DNA from: an uncultured Lachnospiraceae bacterium
Lineage (GTDB): Bacteria; Bacillota; Clostridia; Lachnospirales; Lachnospiraceae
Length of the DNA stretch: 39,464 nucleotides
Assembly: GCA_947178145.1 (NCBI GenBank)
Contig: CAMWXE010000050.1
Location: 1 to 39,464 of the forward strand
Direction of reading: 5' to 3'
Part shown: positions 7,359 through 16,273 of the stretch, in pieces
How the letters are laid out: the number at the start of each line of letters is the position of its first letter
How positions within the stretch are numbered: position 1 is the first letter of the stretch
Program-made: the position numbers and the translations under genes
The notes under the pieces: model-generated
What the model saw: only the letters and a program-made list of their open reading frames with translations
Told to the model about the DNA's origin: nothing
The model's database searches: none

Positions 7359-8014
7359 TTACATCCCACCTTAATCACAATTTGTTTTTTTATGACGGCT
7401 GCACAGCCAGAGTATACTGCCCCCATAAGCTTATATTCGATTTTTTCCTTGTTACGAATATGCAAAATCCTTTGATAAAGAATTCCAACACCTATATGTA
7501 CCATATTCTTGACAGGATCATGATCAATCTCCACGCCGTCTATTATAGACCTAGCCGCTTTTACCCTCTGCAACATATCTGCAAATAATGCCCTCGACTC
7601 CCCTTCAGGAGCATCAGTTGTCTCAATTTTAAAATGATATGGTTTTCCAGGTTCTCCGTTGTATTCGTACCACGGCACAAATTTTGCATACAAAACACTA
7701 TGTATTAACAAATCTTCAACTGCCTTTGCCGTTCCAGCATACATCCTTGATTCAATTGTAGCCTTTATTAGTTTCAGTTTTTGTTTTTCACTGTATTCAG
7801 ATTTATAATATGGTGCCCTTATAGATATGGCCATATAGTCATAATACTTTGGGTCTGCATTATCAAGATCACTCCATACAGTAAGCTTTTTAGCAAGCAT
7901 ATGCAGCTTCTTTATCTGCCTGTCAAATGCATATGAAAAACATGCATTCTCTGTATTCTGTAGATTAGGAGGTAGTGATAAATATGTACTTCCAACATCA
8001 TCAAATTGGTACAT
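7355..8014 (-). CDS. I: Baseplate/tail protein I
   Basis: A 219-aa protein of the P2 gpI-like family, linking baseplate wedge and fiber. Supporting features are its exact position between gpJ and the fiber and typical segments such as the early YAFDRQIKKL and AISIRAPYYKSEYSEKQKLK, followed by a TAKAVEDLL turn and WYEYNGEPGKPYHFKI. The stop overlaps the fiber start (ATGA-type coupling). The length fits the family. Confidence 0.8.
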   Translation of the reverse strand: MYQFDDVGSTYLSLPPNLQNTENACFSYAFDRQIKKLHMLAKKLTVWSDLDNADPKYYDYMAISIRAPYYKSEYSEKQKLKLIKATIESRMYAGTAKAVEDLLIHSVLYAKFVPWYEYNGEPGKPYHFKIETTDAPEGESRALFADMLQRVKAARSIIDGVEIDHDPVKNMVHIGVGILYQRILHIRNKEKIEYKLMGAVYSGCAAVIKKQIVIKVGCK

Positions 8015-8025
8015 GACCTTTCCCT

Positions 8026-9183
8026 CTATTCTTTTTCAAAGCCTCTAAACAACATTTTTATACTACTGCATATTGCCACCTCATTTTCGCCAACATACAT
8101 ATGTTCAGGTTTTTTAATTTCTACTCTTGACGCACCTGCCGCACTCACATAAGTAATTAAAACATTTGGATTTACTGCACGTCCAATTTTACTTTTGATA
8201 TAGTCAACAAAAGTACCACATGCATCCTCAATTGCTTCTTTAATCCCATCTGCTATATCTTTCTGCTCATACGCAATATAGTAATCTGCCTCCACTTCAT
8301 ATGTCACCACGTCAGGAGCAATGACTTCCACTTTGTCCGTATCAGGGGTTACTTTTAAATCTTTAATATACCCCAGCACCTTGTCGCAGTATTCTACTGC
8401 AGGGATCGCACCGTTCTGTAGCAAAATAAATATCTGCACTAATGCCTCATTGTTTGTGATCGCTTTTGCATCAACGATATTGCTGCTGTATCTCTTGGCA
8501 ATCTGCTCATAGCACTCCGCCGAGCCAGCTGTTGTATAAGATGCTGGAAAATTGTATATCAACTCTTTCAATTCCTGATTGGTATATTTATCATGACCAC
8601 CTGCACTTTGAGTCATATTTTTAACACTTTCCACAAGATTCACCGGGTCTGCTATTACATTCAGCTGACCGATTACATACCCATTTCCAACTGTCCCAGA
8701 CAGTGTACATGTAGCGCTTGCCTCTGCATATACTTCACCGGATGGAATAACCAATACTTCATCTATTGCAAAAAAAACATTGTCGCCGGAAGTTGCTCTT
8801 GTTCCGGCAGGAATTATAATATCCGTTGGCTGTGGCTCTGCCAGACAAAACCTTAATATTACAGTCGCTGATTCTACCCCATCTTCCTTAAAGCCAAAAT
8901 TAGCCGCCCAATTTCTTGTATAATCACCATACATATACTGCAAAAAATTCAATTTATGCCGTTCATTTATGATGGTCGCAAGCTGGTATAATTTTCCAGC
9001 TGCTACATTCAGCATGATTCTTCTGCTATCAGCAGGATATAGTATCAACTCCTCACCAGTCAGTTCACGCCAGTAAGCTTCATAATCTGCAATCATTTCG
9101 TTTACTATAGATTCAAAAGTAATCCCCTCATCTGCCAACATATTGATCTCGGGAAGATTATCCAGCATATCAATTTTAGCCAC
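8026..9183 (-). CDS. J: Baseplate J-like protein
   Basis: A 385-aa baseplate wedge protein of the gpJ/Mu gp47 family. Visible hallmarks are the N-terminal helix (ANPEI-type start, EMIADYEAYWRELTGEEL), the AGTRATSGDNVFFAIDEVLV strand region and the G-T-V-G-N-G turn (SGTVGNGYVIGQLN) followed by an AGGHDKYTNQELKELI linker. It overlaps the gpW-like gene by eight bases and precedes gpI, the standard P2 order. Confidence 0.9.
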   Translation of the reverse strand: MAKIDMLDNLPEINMLADEGITFESIVNEMIADYEAYWRELTGEELILYPADSRRIMLNVAAGKLYQLATIINERHKLNFLQYMYGDYTRNWAANFGFKEDGVESATVILRFCLAEPQPTDIIIPAGTRATSGDNVFFAIDEVLVIPSGEVYAEASATCTLSGTVGNGYVIGQLNVIADPVNLVESVKNMTQSAGGHDKYTNQELKELIYNFPASYTTAGSAECYEQIAKRYSSNIVDAKAITNNEALVQIFILLQNGAIPAVEYCDKVLGYIKDLKVTPDTDKVEVIAPDVVTYEVEADYYIAYEQKDIADGIKEAIEDACGTFVDYIKSKIGRAVNPNVLITYVSAAGASRVEIKKPEHMYVGENEVAICSSIKMLFRGFEKE

Positions 9184-9463
9184 CTTTTATCACCATCCTC
9201 ACATTATTATTCTTGCCAAACCGAACTTCTGACACCTCTACCCGATCTTCCCACATACTGCATTGAGTAATAACTTCTGCTGCATATTTATTCCGAGAAA
9301 TCTCCGAATTAGATTCAGGCGGATAATTTCTAATGCCTAGAGACCGGATATATGGAGCTGTGGCATAAGGCGTACTCGCTATCGTACTTATGCTGTTAAT
9401 TACACTGTCCTGTTCTGTAGCATTCATTGACAAATTTTTCTTCGCTGCATACTCTATATCCAT
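9176..9463 (-). CDS. W: Baseplate gpW / gp25-like protein
   Basis: A 95-aa protein of the T4 gp25/P2 gpW family, which forms part of the wedge core that nucleates sheath assembly. The Y-I-R-S-LG-I-R-NYPPESNS region matches the conserved family core, with small size and position just before gpJ. It starts 16 bases after the U-LysM gene. Confidence 0.8.
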   Translation of the reverse strand: MDIEYAAKKNLSMNATEQDSVINSISTIASTPYATAPYIRSLGIRNYPPESNSEISRNKYAAEVITQCSMWEDRVEVSEVRFGKNNNVRMVIKGG

Positions 9464-9479
9464 TTTTCGGCCCCTATTT

Positions 9480-10130
9480 CTATTTTGGAATAATAAATAC
9501 CTGACCGGGATATATCAGATTAGGTTTTTTAATTTTATCCCTGTTGGCATTATATATCTTAGAATACTGATTTCCGCTTCCATAAAATTTCTTCGCGATA
9601 TTCCACAAGCAATCACCCTTTACGACAGTATACATTTCATTGCTGGTTTCGACTGCTGTTTTCGCTTCTTCACTTTGTCTCCCTGATGGTATTGTGGTTA
9701 TTCTGGCAACCTGATTTGCATACTCTTTCATGGTCACCTGAAAGCTCATTGCAATCGGTCGTCCATCTATATATAAAGTCTTGAATCCTTCTGATATATT
9801 TGTTATGACAAATGGATTACTCCCTACTTTCCGTCCTCCCAAGACAAAAAATTCAGCCTGTCCCGTTGCTTTCTTTTGGAATAATTTATCCTGCACTTCC
9901 AACGGTTTAACACCATACCTTGCATCAGCTTCAATCGTTAGTGCAATTTCATCAAGTCCGTCCCCGCCAAACTCCAGATATGCTTTTTCCCCATTCCTTT
10001 CATGTTCAGCAAAACTAGCAGATGAACTCCTGCCAAGATCATGAAAAGATAGTATTTTATTTCTCCCATTTCCCGAAGTACAATAAAATACAATATCCCC
10101 AAAGCTGCCAACAGTCGCCATGTAATTCAC
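9480..10130 (-). CDS. Tail protein U-like domain fused to a LysM domain
   Basis: A 216-aa protein. Residues ~5-140 resemble the P2 GpU family (MATVGSFGDIVFYCTS, FGGDGLDEIALTIEADARYG, FVITNISEGFKTLYIDGRPI). Residues ~167-216 form a LysM module (YTVVKGDCLWNIAKKFYGS, ending NLIYPGQVFIIPK). The LysM part probably contacts peptidoglycan or the tail tip. A separate small X protein occurs at 11529, so the phage has two LysM-like tail parts. It overlaps the V gene by four bases. Confidence 0.8.
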   Translation of the reverse strand: MNYMATVGSFGDIVFYCTSGNGRNKILSFHDLGRSSSASFAEHERNGEKAYLEFGGDGLDEIALTIEADARYGVKPLEVQDKLFQKKATGQAEFFVLGGRKVGSNPFVITNISEGFKTLYIDGRPIAMSFQVTMKEYANQVARITTIPSGRQSEEAKTAVETSNEMYTVVKGDCLWNIAKKFYGSGNQYSKIYNANRDKIKKPNLIYPGQVFIIPK

Positions 10131-10504
10131 CCCCTCTGTGTTGCGTTCTTGTATTCAATCTCATCAACAACAACTTTATTTACCCTGAATTCCAGCTCTT
10201 TTTTCTCCGGCGTATACTTCACACCTGTGCCATCTGTGAACTGTTTATAAAAGATGCCTGCCCCCGTCTCACCTGGTTTATTTTCATTCAAAAATAACTT
10301 ACCAAGTATTATGCCCTTTCCAATCTGTCCGCCAATCTCCTCAAATAACACTGCAACTACATCGCCATGTTTAGGCATTTCATAGCACATGGACAAAAAA
10401 GGAACCCCCTGTATCACCTGGTTTTCCCTTTCCTGAAGAGCAATATTTGCCGCCCCTGCTGTATAATCAACCGATGATATTTTTCCATAAAATAATGCTA
10501 CCAT
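10127..10504 (-). CDS. V: Baseplate spike / gpV-like protein
   Basis: A 125-aa protein with the short OB-fold opening of baseplate assembly protein V (MVALFYGKISSVDYTAGAAN, then YEMPKHGDVVAVLFEE and GIILGKLF). The second half (FYKQFTDGTGVKYTPEKKEL) resembles the start of the beta-helix of membrane-piercing spikes but is short. It lies between hub gpD and the U-LysM gene. Confidence 0.75.
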   Translation of the reverse strand: MVALFYGKISSVDYTAGAANIALQERENQVIQGVPFLSMCYEMPKHGDVVAVLFEEIGGQIGKGIILGKLFLNENKPGETGAGIFYKQFTDGTGVKYTPEKKELEFRVNKVVVDEIEYKNATQRG

Positions 10505-10512
10505 ACTGCCCC

Positions 10513-11529
10513 CTAAAAACCCGTTACCACCTGATGTGCTGTGAGCGATACCGTATACTTTCCACCAGATTTCTGATGAGTAACACTGTCTATAAAATAG
10601 ACGCCATCCAGTTTTCCGAACCCGGTTAAATTAAAACAGTCCGTCGCCATGTACTTTGCACTTCCCACCATTTTGATAGTAATGGTTCTGCTTTTCCTGA
10701 TGTTTTCCCTCAATGCGGCTTTTCCCTTTTTCTCAGCATCTCCATAAGACTCTGCCTTTGTATTAATAAACATCTGACGATTTCCCTCTTTACCCGGAAT
10801 CGTATACTCATATGCAACCACTTTGCCTTTCTTTCCTTCTGTATACTGTATTTTCACACTGTCATATACTGTTGTCACCTGATTAATCACGGAGTATGAG
10901 CCATTACCCCCCAGCTGATCATGCGAAATTTCGTACAATGGCTTCTTTTGTTCATATATTGCCTGGTCGTACACCACCATTTTGTTGTTATACAGTTTGA
11001 CAGATAATCCATAATCACTGCCAAGAGCAAATGCAAAAGCAAGGTCAGTCTTTCCATTTTGATTGACAGACTCAATGCTGCTATCCTCAGCATCATATAC
11101 AAGTTCAATTCCCGATGCTGAGGCAATATCATCCATTACAGTCTTAATGGTTGTCTTATTCCACGTCCTGCTTTTTTGTTTTACATTAAAATTACTGTCT
11201 ATCGGTGTGGATATTCCCGACAATTGCAAAGTTTCGGGAAAACCGGAATATTTGAGGGAATCCACCATGAAAGTCCCACAGTACATTTTCCCTTCTTTAT
11301 AATCTGTCGCCCACTCCTGCAGTTGTATCCAGGCCTTGAACATGTCTGTCTCTGATGGATAGAATCCATTCATCCACTTCTGGTTAATGTTTGCAAGACT
11401 CAGTGTCACAGTATCCGCAGTTCCCGAAGCATTATCTTTCCATGTAAAAGAGTCGCAATCATCCGCAATAATGTCTGTTGCATCTACGCCATTGTATTCA
11501 ATGATTAGTTTTGATTTCATTGTATCCAT
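10513..11529 (-). CDS. D: Tail hub protein, gpD/late-control family
   Basis: A 338-aa hub protein. The opening (LIIEYNGVDATDIIADDCDSF), the ADTVTLSLANI strand, the FMVDSLKYSG and LQLSGISTPI segments and the end (GVYFIDSVTHQKSGGKYTVS) match the P2 gpD/XkdQ-type hub family that caps the tail tube and carries the spike. It shares one base with the gpX stop/start junction and is followed nine bases later by gpV. Confidence 0.85.
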   Translation of the reverse strand: MDTMKSKLIIEYNGVDATDIIADDCDSFTWKDNASGTADTVTLSLANINQKWMNGFYPSETDMFKAWIQLQEWATDYKEGKMYCGTFMVDSLKYSGFPETLQLSGISTPIDSNFNVKQKSRTWNKTTIKTVMDDIASASGIELVYDAEDSSIESVNQNGKTDLAFAFALGSDYGLSVKLYNNKMVVYDQAIYEQKKPLYEISHDQLGGNGSYSVINQVTTVYDSVKIQYTEGKKGKVVAYEYTIPGKEGNRQMFINTKAESYGDAEKKGKAALRENIRKSRTITIKMVGSAKYMATDCFNLTGFGKLDGVYFIDSVTHQKSGGKYTVSLTAHQVVTGF

Positions 11530-11750
11530 TATGTGTTATCCCTCCATGGTGGCCGTTCGCTTACTGCAGCCGGACACGCTTTGACAGGACACCATACTTT
11601 TACTCCTGCCGAAAAGATATATATTTCCATGAGTTCCCTATTTTCCTCCGCATTAATAAGTACTTCCATCATCTGTTCATTCCCATACACAACCCATGCG
11701 ATATAATCCCACATATCCCCCTGTCTGGTAGTATAATAATATCCTCCCAT
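11529..11750 (-). CDS. X: Tail protein X (LysM-like)
   Basis: A 73-aa protein of the phage tail X family: YYYTTRQGDMWDYIAWVVYG is a LysM-like start, and the sequence ends with the usual V-K-W-P region (GVKVWCPVKACPAAV). In P2-like phages gpX is an essential tail component. The gene lies between the tape measure and the hub gene, nine bases after the former. Confidence 0.85.
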   Translation of the reverse strand: MGGYYYTTRQGDMWDYIAWVVYGNEQMMEVLINAEENRELMEIYIFSAGVKVWCPVKACPAAVSERPPWRDNT

Positions 11751-11759
11751 ATATATCTC

Positions 11760-14700
11760 CTATCCAAATGCTGTCCGTTTACCTTCCCTCTGTATCTCAG
11801 ACAGCATTTCCCTGAGCTCGTCGATACCAAGAGTCAGAGCACTCCGAACCTCATCCTTGGAAGCTGCCCCCTGAATAGTGATATTTGGACTAAATACAAT
11901 CTGCACACTCTTTCCGGTGTCCCCCCTATCATCCATATTACTTACACCGTTTAACAGCACCTGATCCCTTGTCCCATCAGGCAATGTCCCTAATATCTGC
12001 CCAGCCTGCATCCACAACTGTTTCGCCCTGGCTGAACCATCAAGCGGCACTGCCGCCTCTGGTCCATCCTCCGCAAAAGTAGTCAGTATCGGACTATTAT
12101 AGATACCTCCCTCTGCGTTATGGAGGATAGCGGAATGATCGCTATACCAGCCTGTACGCCCTGTCATGTTAAAAGACGGATTGCTCGTCAGATTCACGCC
12201 TATAGAAGCAGATAATTCCTGTGAAAATACCTGGTCAAGATACGCCTGCGAAAAAGCATATATACCATCAATTGCAGGTTGTATCGCCTCTGCCTTTGAT
12301 GCCTCGAGACTGCTCTCAATGCCTGACACTGCAGTCATAGTATAACCTGTCAGATCCTCATAATATTGATCTACAAACTCTTTCATGCTTGTATCATTAT
12401 CAGCACCAGACACTTCATTTACAACATCCCGGTAAAGGCCTTCCGCATTTTTACCTTTCCGCAGATCAGATTTAGACACGGACATACCATGAAGAGTCTC
12501 GTATTGATCAATCAAGGATTGGACTGATGCTTGCATCTCAGGACTCAAATTGTCCCATTCATCCTTTAACGCATATAATTCTAACCTAGAAGCCTCCATA
12601 GTTTCCAGCAGTTCCCCAACTGCATGGCGGGTTACGTCATCTGGCCCTTCAGAAGCAATATCCAGCAGCATCACATCTAACGTACTACCCGGCTGATTAG
12701 CCCAATTCGCATCGTAAGCAGAATCACTATACTTTGAGATCGCTTTTGTCACTGCATCCTCGTATTGACCAATCTCATCCCCATAGGATTCATAAACTGT
12801 ATTGAACAGGAACTCCAAAGACCGCATCTGTGTCTCCGCCTTTTCATTTGCAAAGTTTGCCTGTAGTTCATTGACTGCCTCGCCATATTCTGCCGGGGAC
12901 AGGGCACCACCTTTAAAACTTGCTGTAAGACTAGAATAATTTTTTAAGTATGCCTCTTCATACGCCTCCATCGCTTCCGCAACCTGTATGTCCAGCTCTT
13001 CCGTGAGATTTTCAAAACTGTCAAGAGTCAGTTCTTTTCCAGAATAATCCATAGAAAACATTGATAGCTTTGCCTCAAAATCACCTACTGCCATAGCTTT
13101 CTGAATGTCAGCCATCTGCCTCTGAAGGTTTGATATTGTTTCAACTTCTCCAATTTCAAGAAGACCGTCATTAAACGCCTCTGTAATAGCATTATTAAGG
13201 TCTGCTCCCATAGCTTGTAGAGCCATATAATTATCTGAATAAAATTGGTTAACTTTTGCCGTAATACTATCAGCATCCGAAAAACTTTCGCTAAACGCAT
13301 ACTCCATGTTAAGAGAAACTGCGTACAGTGTCTGCTCCGCATACTCCTGTGCCGATGATATATAATCATCTATCGCTTTCTTATAACTTTCTTTTTCAGC
13401 ATTAGTCAACTCCATACCAATGGATATCTTCCAGTTCATTTTGTCAAGATCTTTAACAGCATCCTCCATAACAGCAGAAATACTATCCAGATCGCCAAAC
13501 TCTTCCAACGCCTTCAGAACCCCTGTTAGACTTTTAGAACCAACAATGCTCTCCGCTACCTGCTCAATATCTTTCATAGACAAAGCTATTGACCCAAAAT
13601 GCGATTCAAGATCCGCGCTGACCGCCGCCTCTTCTGAATCACGTATAGCGCCCCTCATCCCTGCAAATGCAGTAATTGCCAGTCCCGCCGCCGTCACAGC
13701 CGCAGAGACTGGATTGGTGAAAAACTTTGCAATATTTATCCCCATCATTGCAGTCTTTAACAAAATCATACCAGATGCCATGCCGGATAATGCACCGACA
13801 ATCGCCCCCTTATGCTTAATTACCCACTGCCCTGCTGCAATGCCAAACTCCCAAATATTTTCAATACCCTCTCCAAGTCCTTCCAGTGCCTTTGCAAATT
13901 CTCCCTGATGCGCCTCTGCAAAGTCCACAATCGATTCCGTGGCATGAGGAAGACTTTCTGCGAGCCATGATACAAAATCCTTCGCATCATCTGAAAATAC
14001 GTCTACAAGGCGAATCTGCATATCTTCCTTTGCGGATTCAAATCTTTTCTGCGCATTTTCCAGCGTATCCGTAGTAATATCATACATATTTTCCAGCGCG
14101 CCGGTGCTATTTGTTACGCTTTCCTCCAGCATGTCCCACGCACTTTCCTCCTGATCTACTGCATCCAACAGGTATGCCATCTGAGAATAATAATGCGTTC
14201 CTGCTATGTTTTTCAAGCTAAGTGTTCTCTGATCGTCACCTTCAAGACTAGACATAGCGTCATTTATTTGAGTCAGAACCTCCTCAAATCCTACAAATTC
14301 TCGTTTATCATCCCAAAGAGAAACACCTAATCTGTTCAGTTCTTTCAGGGCTGTCGTATTTCCTGCCAGGCGGACAAAAATAGCATTGAGTGCCGTTCCT
14401 GCCTCTGTTCCCTTTAGTCCATTGTTTGCCAGCACACCCAGTGCAGTAACCGTGTCATCAAGATCCGCCCCAAGAGTTCTGGATGCGCCACCAGTCTTGA
14501 CTAAGGCTTCCATGAGCTGTTCAGCTGTGGTATTGGCAGCGTTGTTACCTTCAACAAGTTTGTCCAGATACATGTCAAGTTCATCTACACCTATCCCTAG
14601 TGCGCTCATAGAATCTGTCACAAGATCACTTGTTGTCTGCAACTCTTTACCTGTCGCTGCTGCCAGCTGCAGCATGGGTGTCAGTCCTGATATGGATGTA

Positions 14701-15140
14701 TTGACACCCCATCCGGCCAGTGACATATATTCCAATGCAGAGGCTGCCTCTGTCGCCGTAAATACCGTACTGCTTCCTGCTTCCAGCGCAGCTTCTTTCA
14801 TTGCCAGAAACTCTGTAGACGATGCCCCTGATATGGATTGTACAGTTGCCATCTCCTGCTCGAATGATGTGTATGTATCTACTGCGTTTGATATTGCATA
14901 TGTAGCAGTAGCGGCAGCAGCTGTTACTCCTGCTGCTATTCCTGCAATAATTCTATTGGATAGGGAATTAATCCCTTGCAGTCCAGACTCTACTTTTCCC
15001 AAGGCTGATTTCCAACCGCCTTCTACCTTTTTACCAACAGCTGCCACATCCGACTCCGCTTTCCCTAAAGTTGTATTCCAGCTAGGAGAAGCAGCTGCGC
15101 CTAGCCTCACTTCCAGTTCGTATGTTGCACTAGCTGCCAC
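11760..15140 (-). CDS. Tape measure protein
   Basis: A 1126-aa protein that sets tail length and may assist DNA entry. Residues ~85-360 match the TP901-type tape measure core (FEQEMATVQSISGASSTEF, GLKGTEAGTALNAIFVRL); helical and coiled segments fill the centre, with hydrophobic stretches around 430-490 (GALSGMASGMILLKTAMMGI). The end (AEDGPEAAVPLDGS and REMLSEIQREGKRTAFG) is typical. Start is GTG at 15140, inside the stop of the E' frame (TAGTG), so translation is coupled to the frameshift chaperone. Confidence 0.93.
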   Translation of the reverse strand: MAASATYELEVRLGAAASPSWNTTLGKAESDVAAVGKKVEGGWKSALGKVESGLQGINSLSNRIIAGIAAGVTAAAATATYAISNAVDTYTSFEQEMATVQSISGASSTEFLAMKEAALEAGSSTVFTATEAASALEYMSLAGWGVNTSISGLTPMLQLAAATGKELQTTSDLVTDSMSALGIGVDELDMYLDKLVEGNNAANTTAEQLMEALVKTGGASRTLGADLDDTVTALGVLANNGLKGTEAGTALNAIFVRLAGNTTALKELNRLGVSLWDDKREFVGFEEVLTQINDAMSSLEGDDQRTLSLKNIAGTHYYSQMAYLLDAVDQEESAWDMLEESVTNSTGALENMYDITTDTLENAQKRFESAKEDMQIRLVDVFSDDAKDFVSWLAESLPHATESIVDFAEAHQGEFAKALEGLGEGIENIWEFGIAAGQWVIKHKGAIVGALSGMASGMILLKTAMMGINIAKFFTNPVSAAVTAAGLAITAFAGMRGAIRDSEEAAVSADLESHFGSIALSMKDIEQVAESIVGSKSLTGVLKALEEFGDLDSISAVMEDAVKDLDKMNWKISIGMELTNAEKESYKKAIDDYISSAQEYAEQTLYAVSLNMEYAFSESFSDADSITAKVNQFYSDNYMALQAMGADLNNAITEAFNDGLLEIGEVETISNLQRQMADIQKAMAVGDFEAKLSMFSMDYSGKELTLDSFENLTEELDIQVAEAMEAYEEAYLKNYSSLTASFKGGALSPAEYGEAVNELQANFANEKAETQMRSLEFLFNTVYESYGDEIGQYEDAVTKAISKYSDSAYDANWANQPGSTLDVMLLDIASEGPDDVTRHAVGELLETMEASRLELYALKDEWDNLSPEMQASVQSLIDQYETLHGMSVSKSDLRKGKNAEGLYRDVVNEVSGADNDTSMKEFVDQYYEDLTGYTMTAVSGIESSLEASKAEAIQPAIDGIYAFSQAYLDQVFSQELSASIGVNLTSNPSFNMTGRTGWYSDHSAILHNAEGGIYNSPILTTFAEDGPEAAVPLDGSARAKQLWMQAGQILGTLPDGTRDQVLLNGVSNMDDRGDTGKSVQIVFSPNITIQGAASKDEVRSALTLGIDELREMLSEIQREGKRTAFG

Positions 15141-15729
15141 TACATTCTCCTCCTCACTACTTCCTTCCTTGCTTCCCGAGCCTCACAGTCGGCCTTAATG
15201 ATCATTTCAATCACTTCCATAAAATCCTGAATCGGCAGATTCAACAAATATTCAAGGTTATTCCCCGATCTCATAGTAATACGGACCGCTGCCTCCTTCA
15301 GATTATGAACCAGCTGGTCGCCAGCGCCTAGAATAAAAAATAAATTCCAATCCGGGAAGTAATGACCTGCTGGTCCTTCAATTTCAACATATTGAAAAAT
15401 TCAATCGGAAGATTTGTTGCCCGCATGGCAATATGCTTTGTATAAGTTATATCCCGGAACTTATCCCGTGGGTGATAGTTCATTTTCGCCATGATGCGAT
15501 CCACATATTCACCATCTGTTGTGGTGAGATCTTCCAATCCACTCAGATCAACTTCCTTGATATCTTCCCCCTCAAACTTATAAGTCTTCGACAATGGAAT
15601 CACATATGGTAAACGCTCGTTGATATTTGCTTCCGCATCTGCCGCATGAGCAGATACATCAGCAGCCGCATCAACAGATGCCTGCTCTGCCATTTCCTCC
15701 ATGTTCAGCTCCTTATTGTCCTCACCCAT
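15140..15729 (-). CDS. Tail assembly chaperone, -1 frameshift fusion (E/E'-like)
   Basis: The 133-aa chaperone frame ends at 15328, but a slippery T TTT TTA at 15334-15340 lets ribosomes move to the -1 frame and continue 64 more codons (ILGAGDQLVHNLKEAAVRI, then LPIQDFMEVIEMI) to TAG at 15140, giving about 196 aa. This extra frame has no start of its own and covers the gap before the tape measure exactly. It mirrors P2 E/E+E' and lambda G/GT, which coat the tape measure during tail assembly. Confidence 0.85.
15328..15729 (-). CDS. Tail assembly chaperone, unshifted product
   Basis: A 133-aa product of normal decoding. An acidic, Ala-rich N-terminus (AEQASVDAAADVSAHAADAE) precedes the gpE-like core (LPYVIPLSKTYKFEGEDIKE, then MAKMNYHPRDKF). 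It ends five codons after the slippery region with IYFLF. It sits between the tail tube and the tape measure, as all such chaperones do. Confidence 0.85.
   Translation of the reverse strand: MGEDNKELNMEEMAEQASVDAAADVSAHAADAEANINERLPYVIPLSKTYKFEGEDIKEVDLSGLEDLTTTDGEYVDRIMAKMNYHPRDKFRDITYTKHIAMRATNLPIEFFNMLKLKDQQVITSRIGIYFLF
15334..15340 (-). promoter_or_regulatory. Slippery heptamer for programmed -1 frameshift
   Basis: T TTT TTA in the zero frame (TAT TTT TTA), the canonical X-XXY-YYZ pattern, six bases before the zero-frame TAG. The following GGCGCTGGCGACCAGC stretch is GC-rich and may form a stimulatory structure. Confidence 0.85.
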
Positions 15730-15743
15730 ACATCCTGCCTCCT

Positions 15744-16271
15744 TTAAATATAATCCATAATGTCCTTTGTCTGATCGATTCCACCAATAATGGCTCTCCC
15801 ATTAAATTTATCAATCTCAACAACTACCTCACCATCAATAACGTCCTTATAATAAGTGACCTCTTTTGTAACACTTGGTTTGCCATAGCCACCTTTTTTT
15901 AATGATCCAAAGTTAATGCCTTTCGTCATCCCTCGTATTGTTATCGTGCGGTTTTTGAGTGACTTCGTACTGTCATCAGGATTAATAAACTCCTGTGCAC
16001 TTCTAAATATTAACGGTACATTGTCCATCGCAGCAATCTCCAACGAACTTTTTGCAATATTGGAAAATCCGATCTCAATTTCCATACTCTGGTATTGTCC
16101 GACTGCTGGAGAATCAATCTCACCTGACATTCCCGCCAAGCTAAGAGTGTCAGATAAGTTTTTCAGCTGTGGAAGTGTTGTCTCATCTGTCACTCCAATC
16201 AGTTTGTTCGCCGCTGAAGCTGTGCCCACATAAACATTGTAATTATTAATTTTATCAGGAATAAGATTCAT
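15744..16271 (-). CDS. FII: Major tail tube protein
   Basis: A 175-aa tube protein of the contractile-tail FII family: an N-terminal MNLIPDKINNYNVYVG, the PQLKNLSDTLSLAGMSGEID segment with PAVGQYQSMEIEIGFSN, and TITIRGMTKGINFGSLKKGG later in the chain are characteristic. It polymerises into the inner tube inside the sheath encoded immediately upstream and is followed by the chaperone pair. Confidence 0.9.
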   Translation of the reverse strand: MNLIPDKINNYNVYVGTASAANKLIGVTDETTLPQLKNLSDTLSLAGMSGEIDSPAVGQYQSMEIEIGFSNIAKSSLEIAAMDNVPLIFRSAQEFINPDDSTKSLKNRTITIRGMTKGINFGSLKKGGYGKPSVTKEVTYYKDVIDGEVVVEIDKFNGRAIIGGIDQTKDIMDYI

Positions 16272-16273
16272 AA

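Noticed and set aside
14386..15198. 270-codon plus-strand frame opposite the tape measure gene
   Set aside because: Ala/Ser/Pro-rich antisense shadow of a helical Ala-rich coding region; no start signal.
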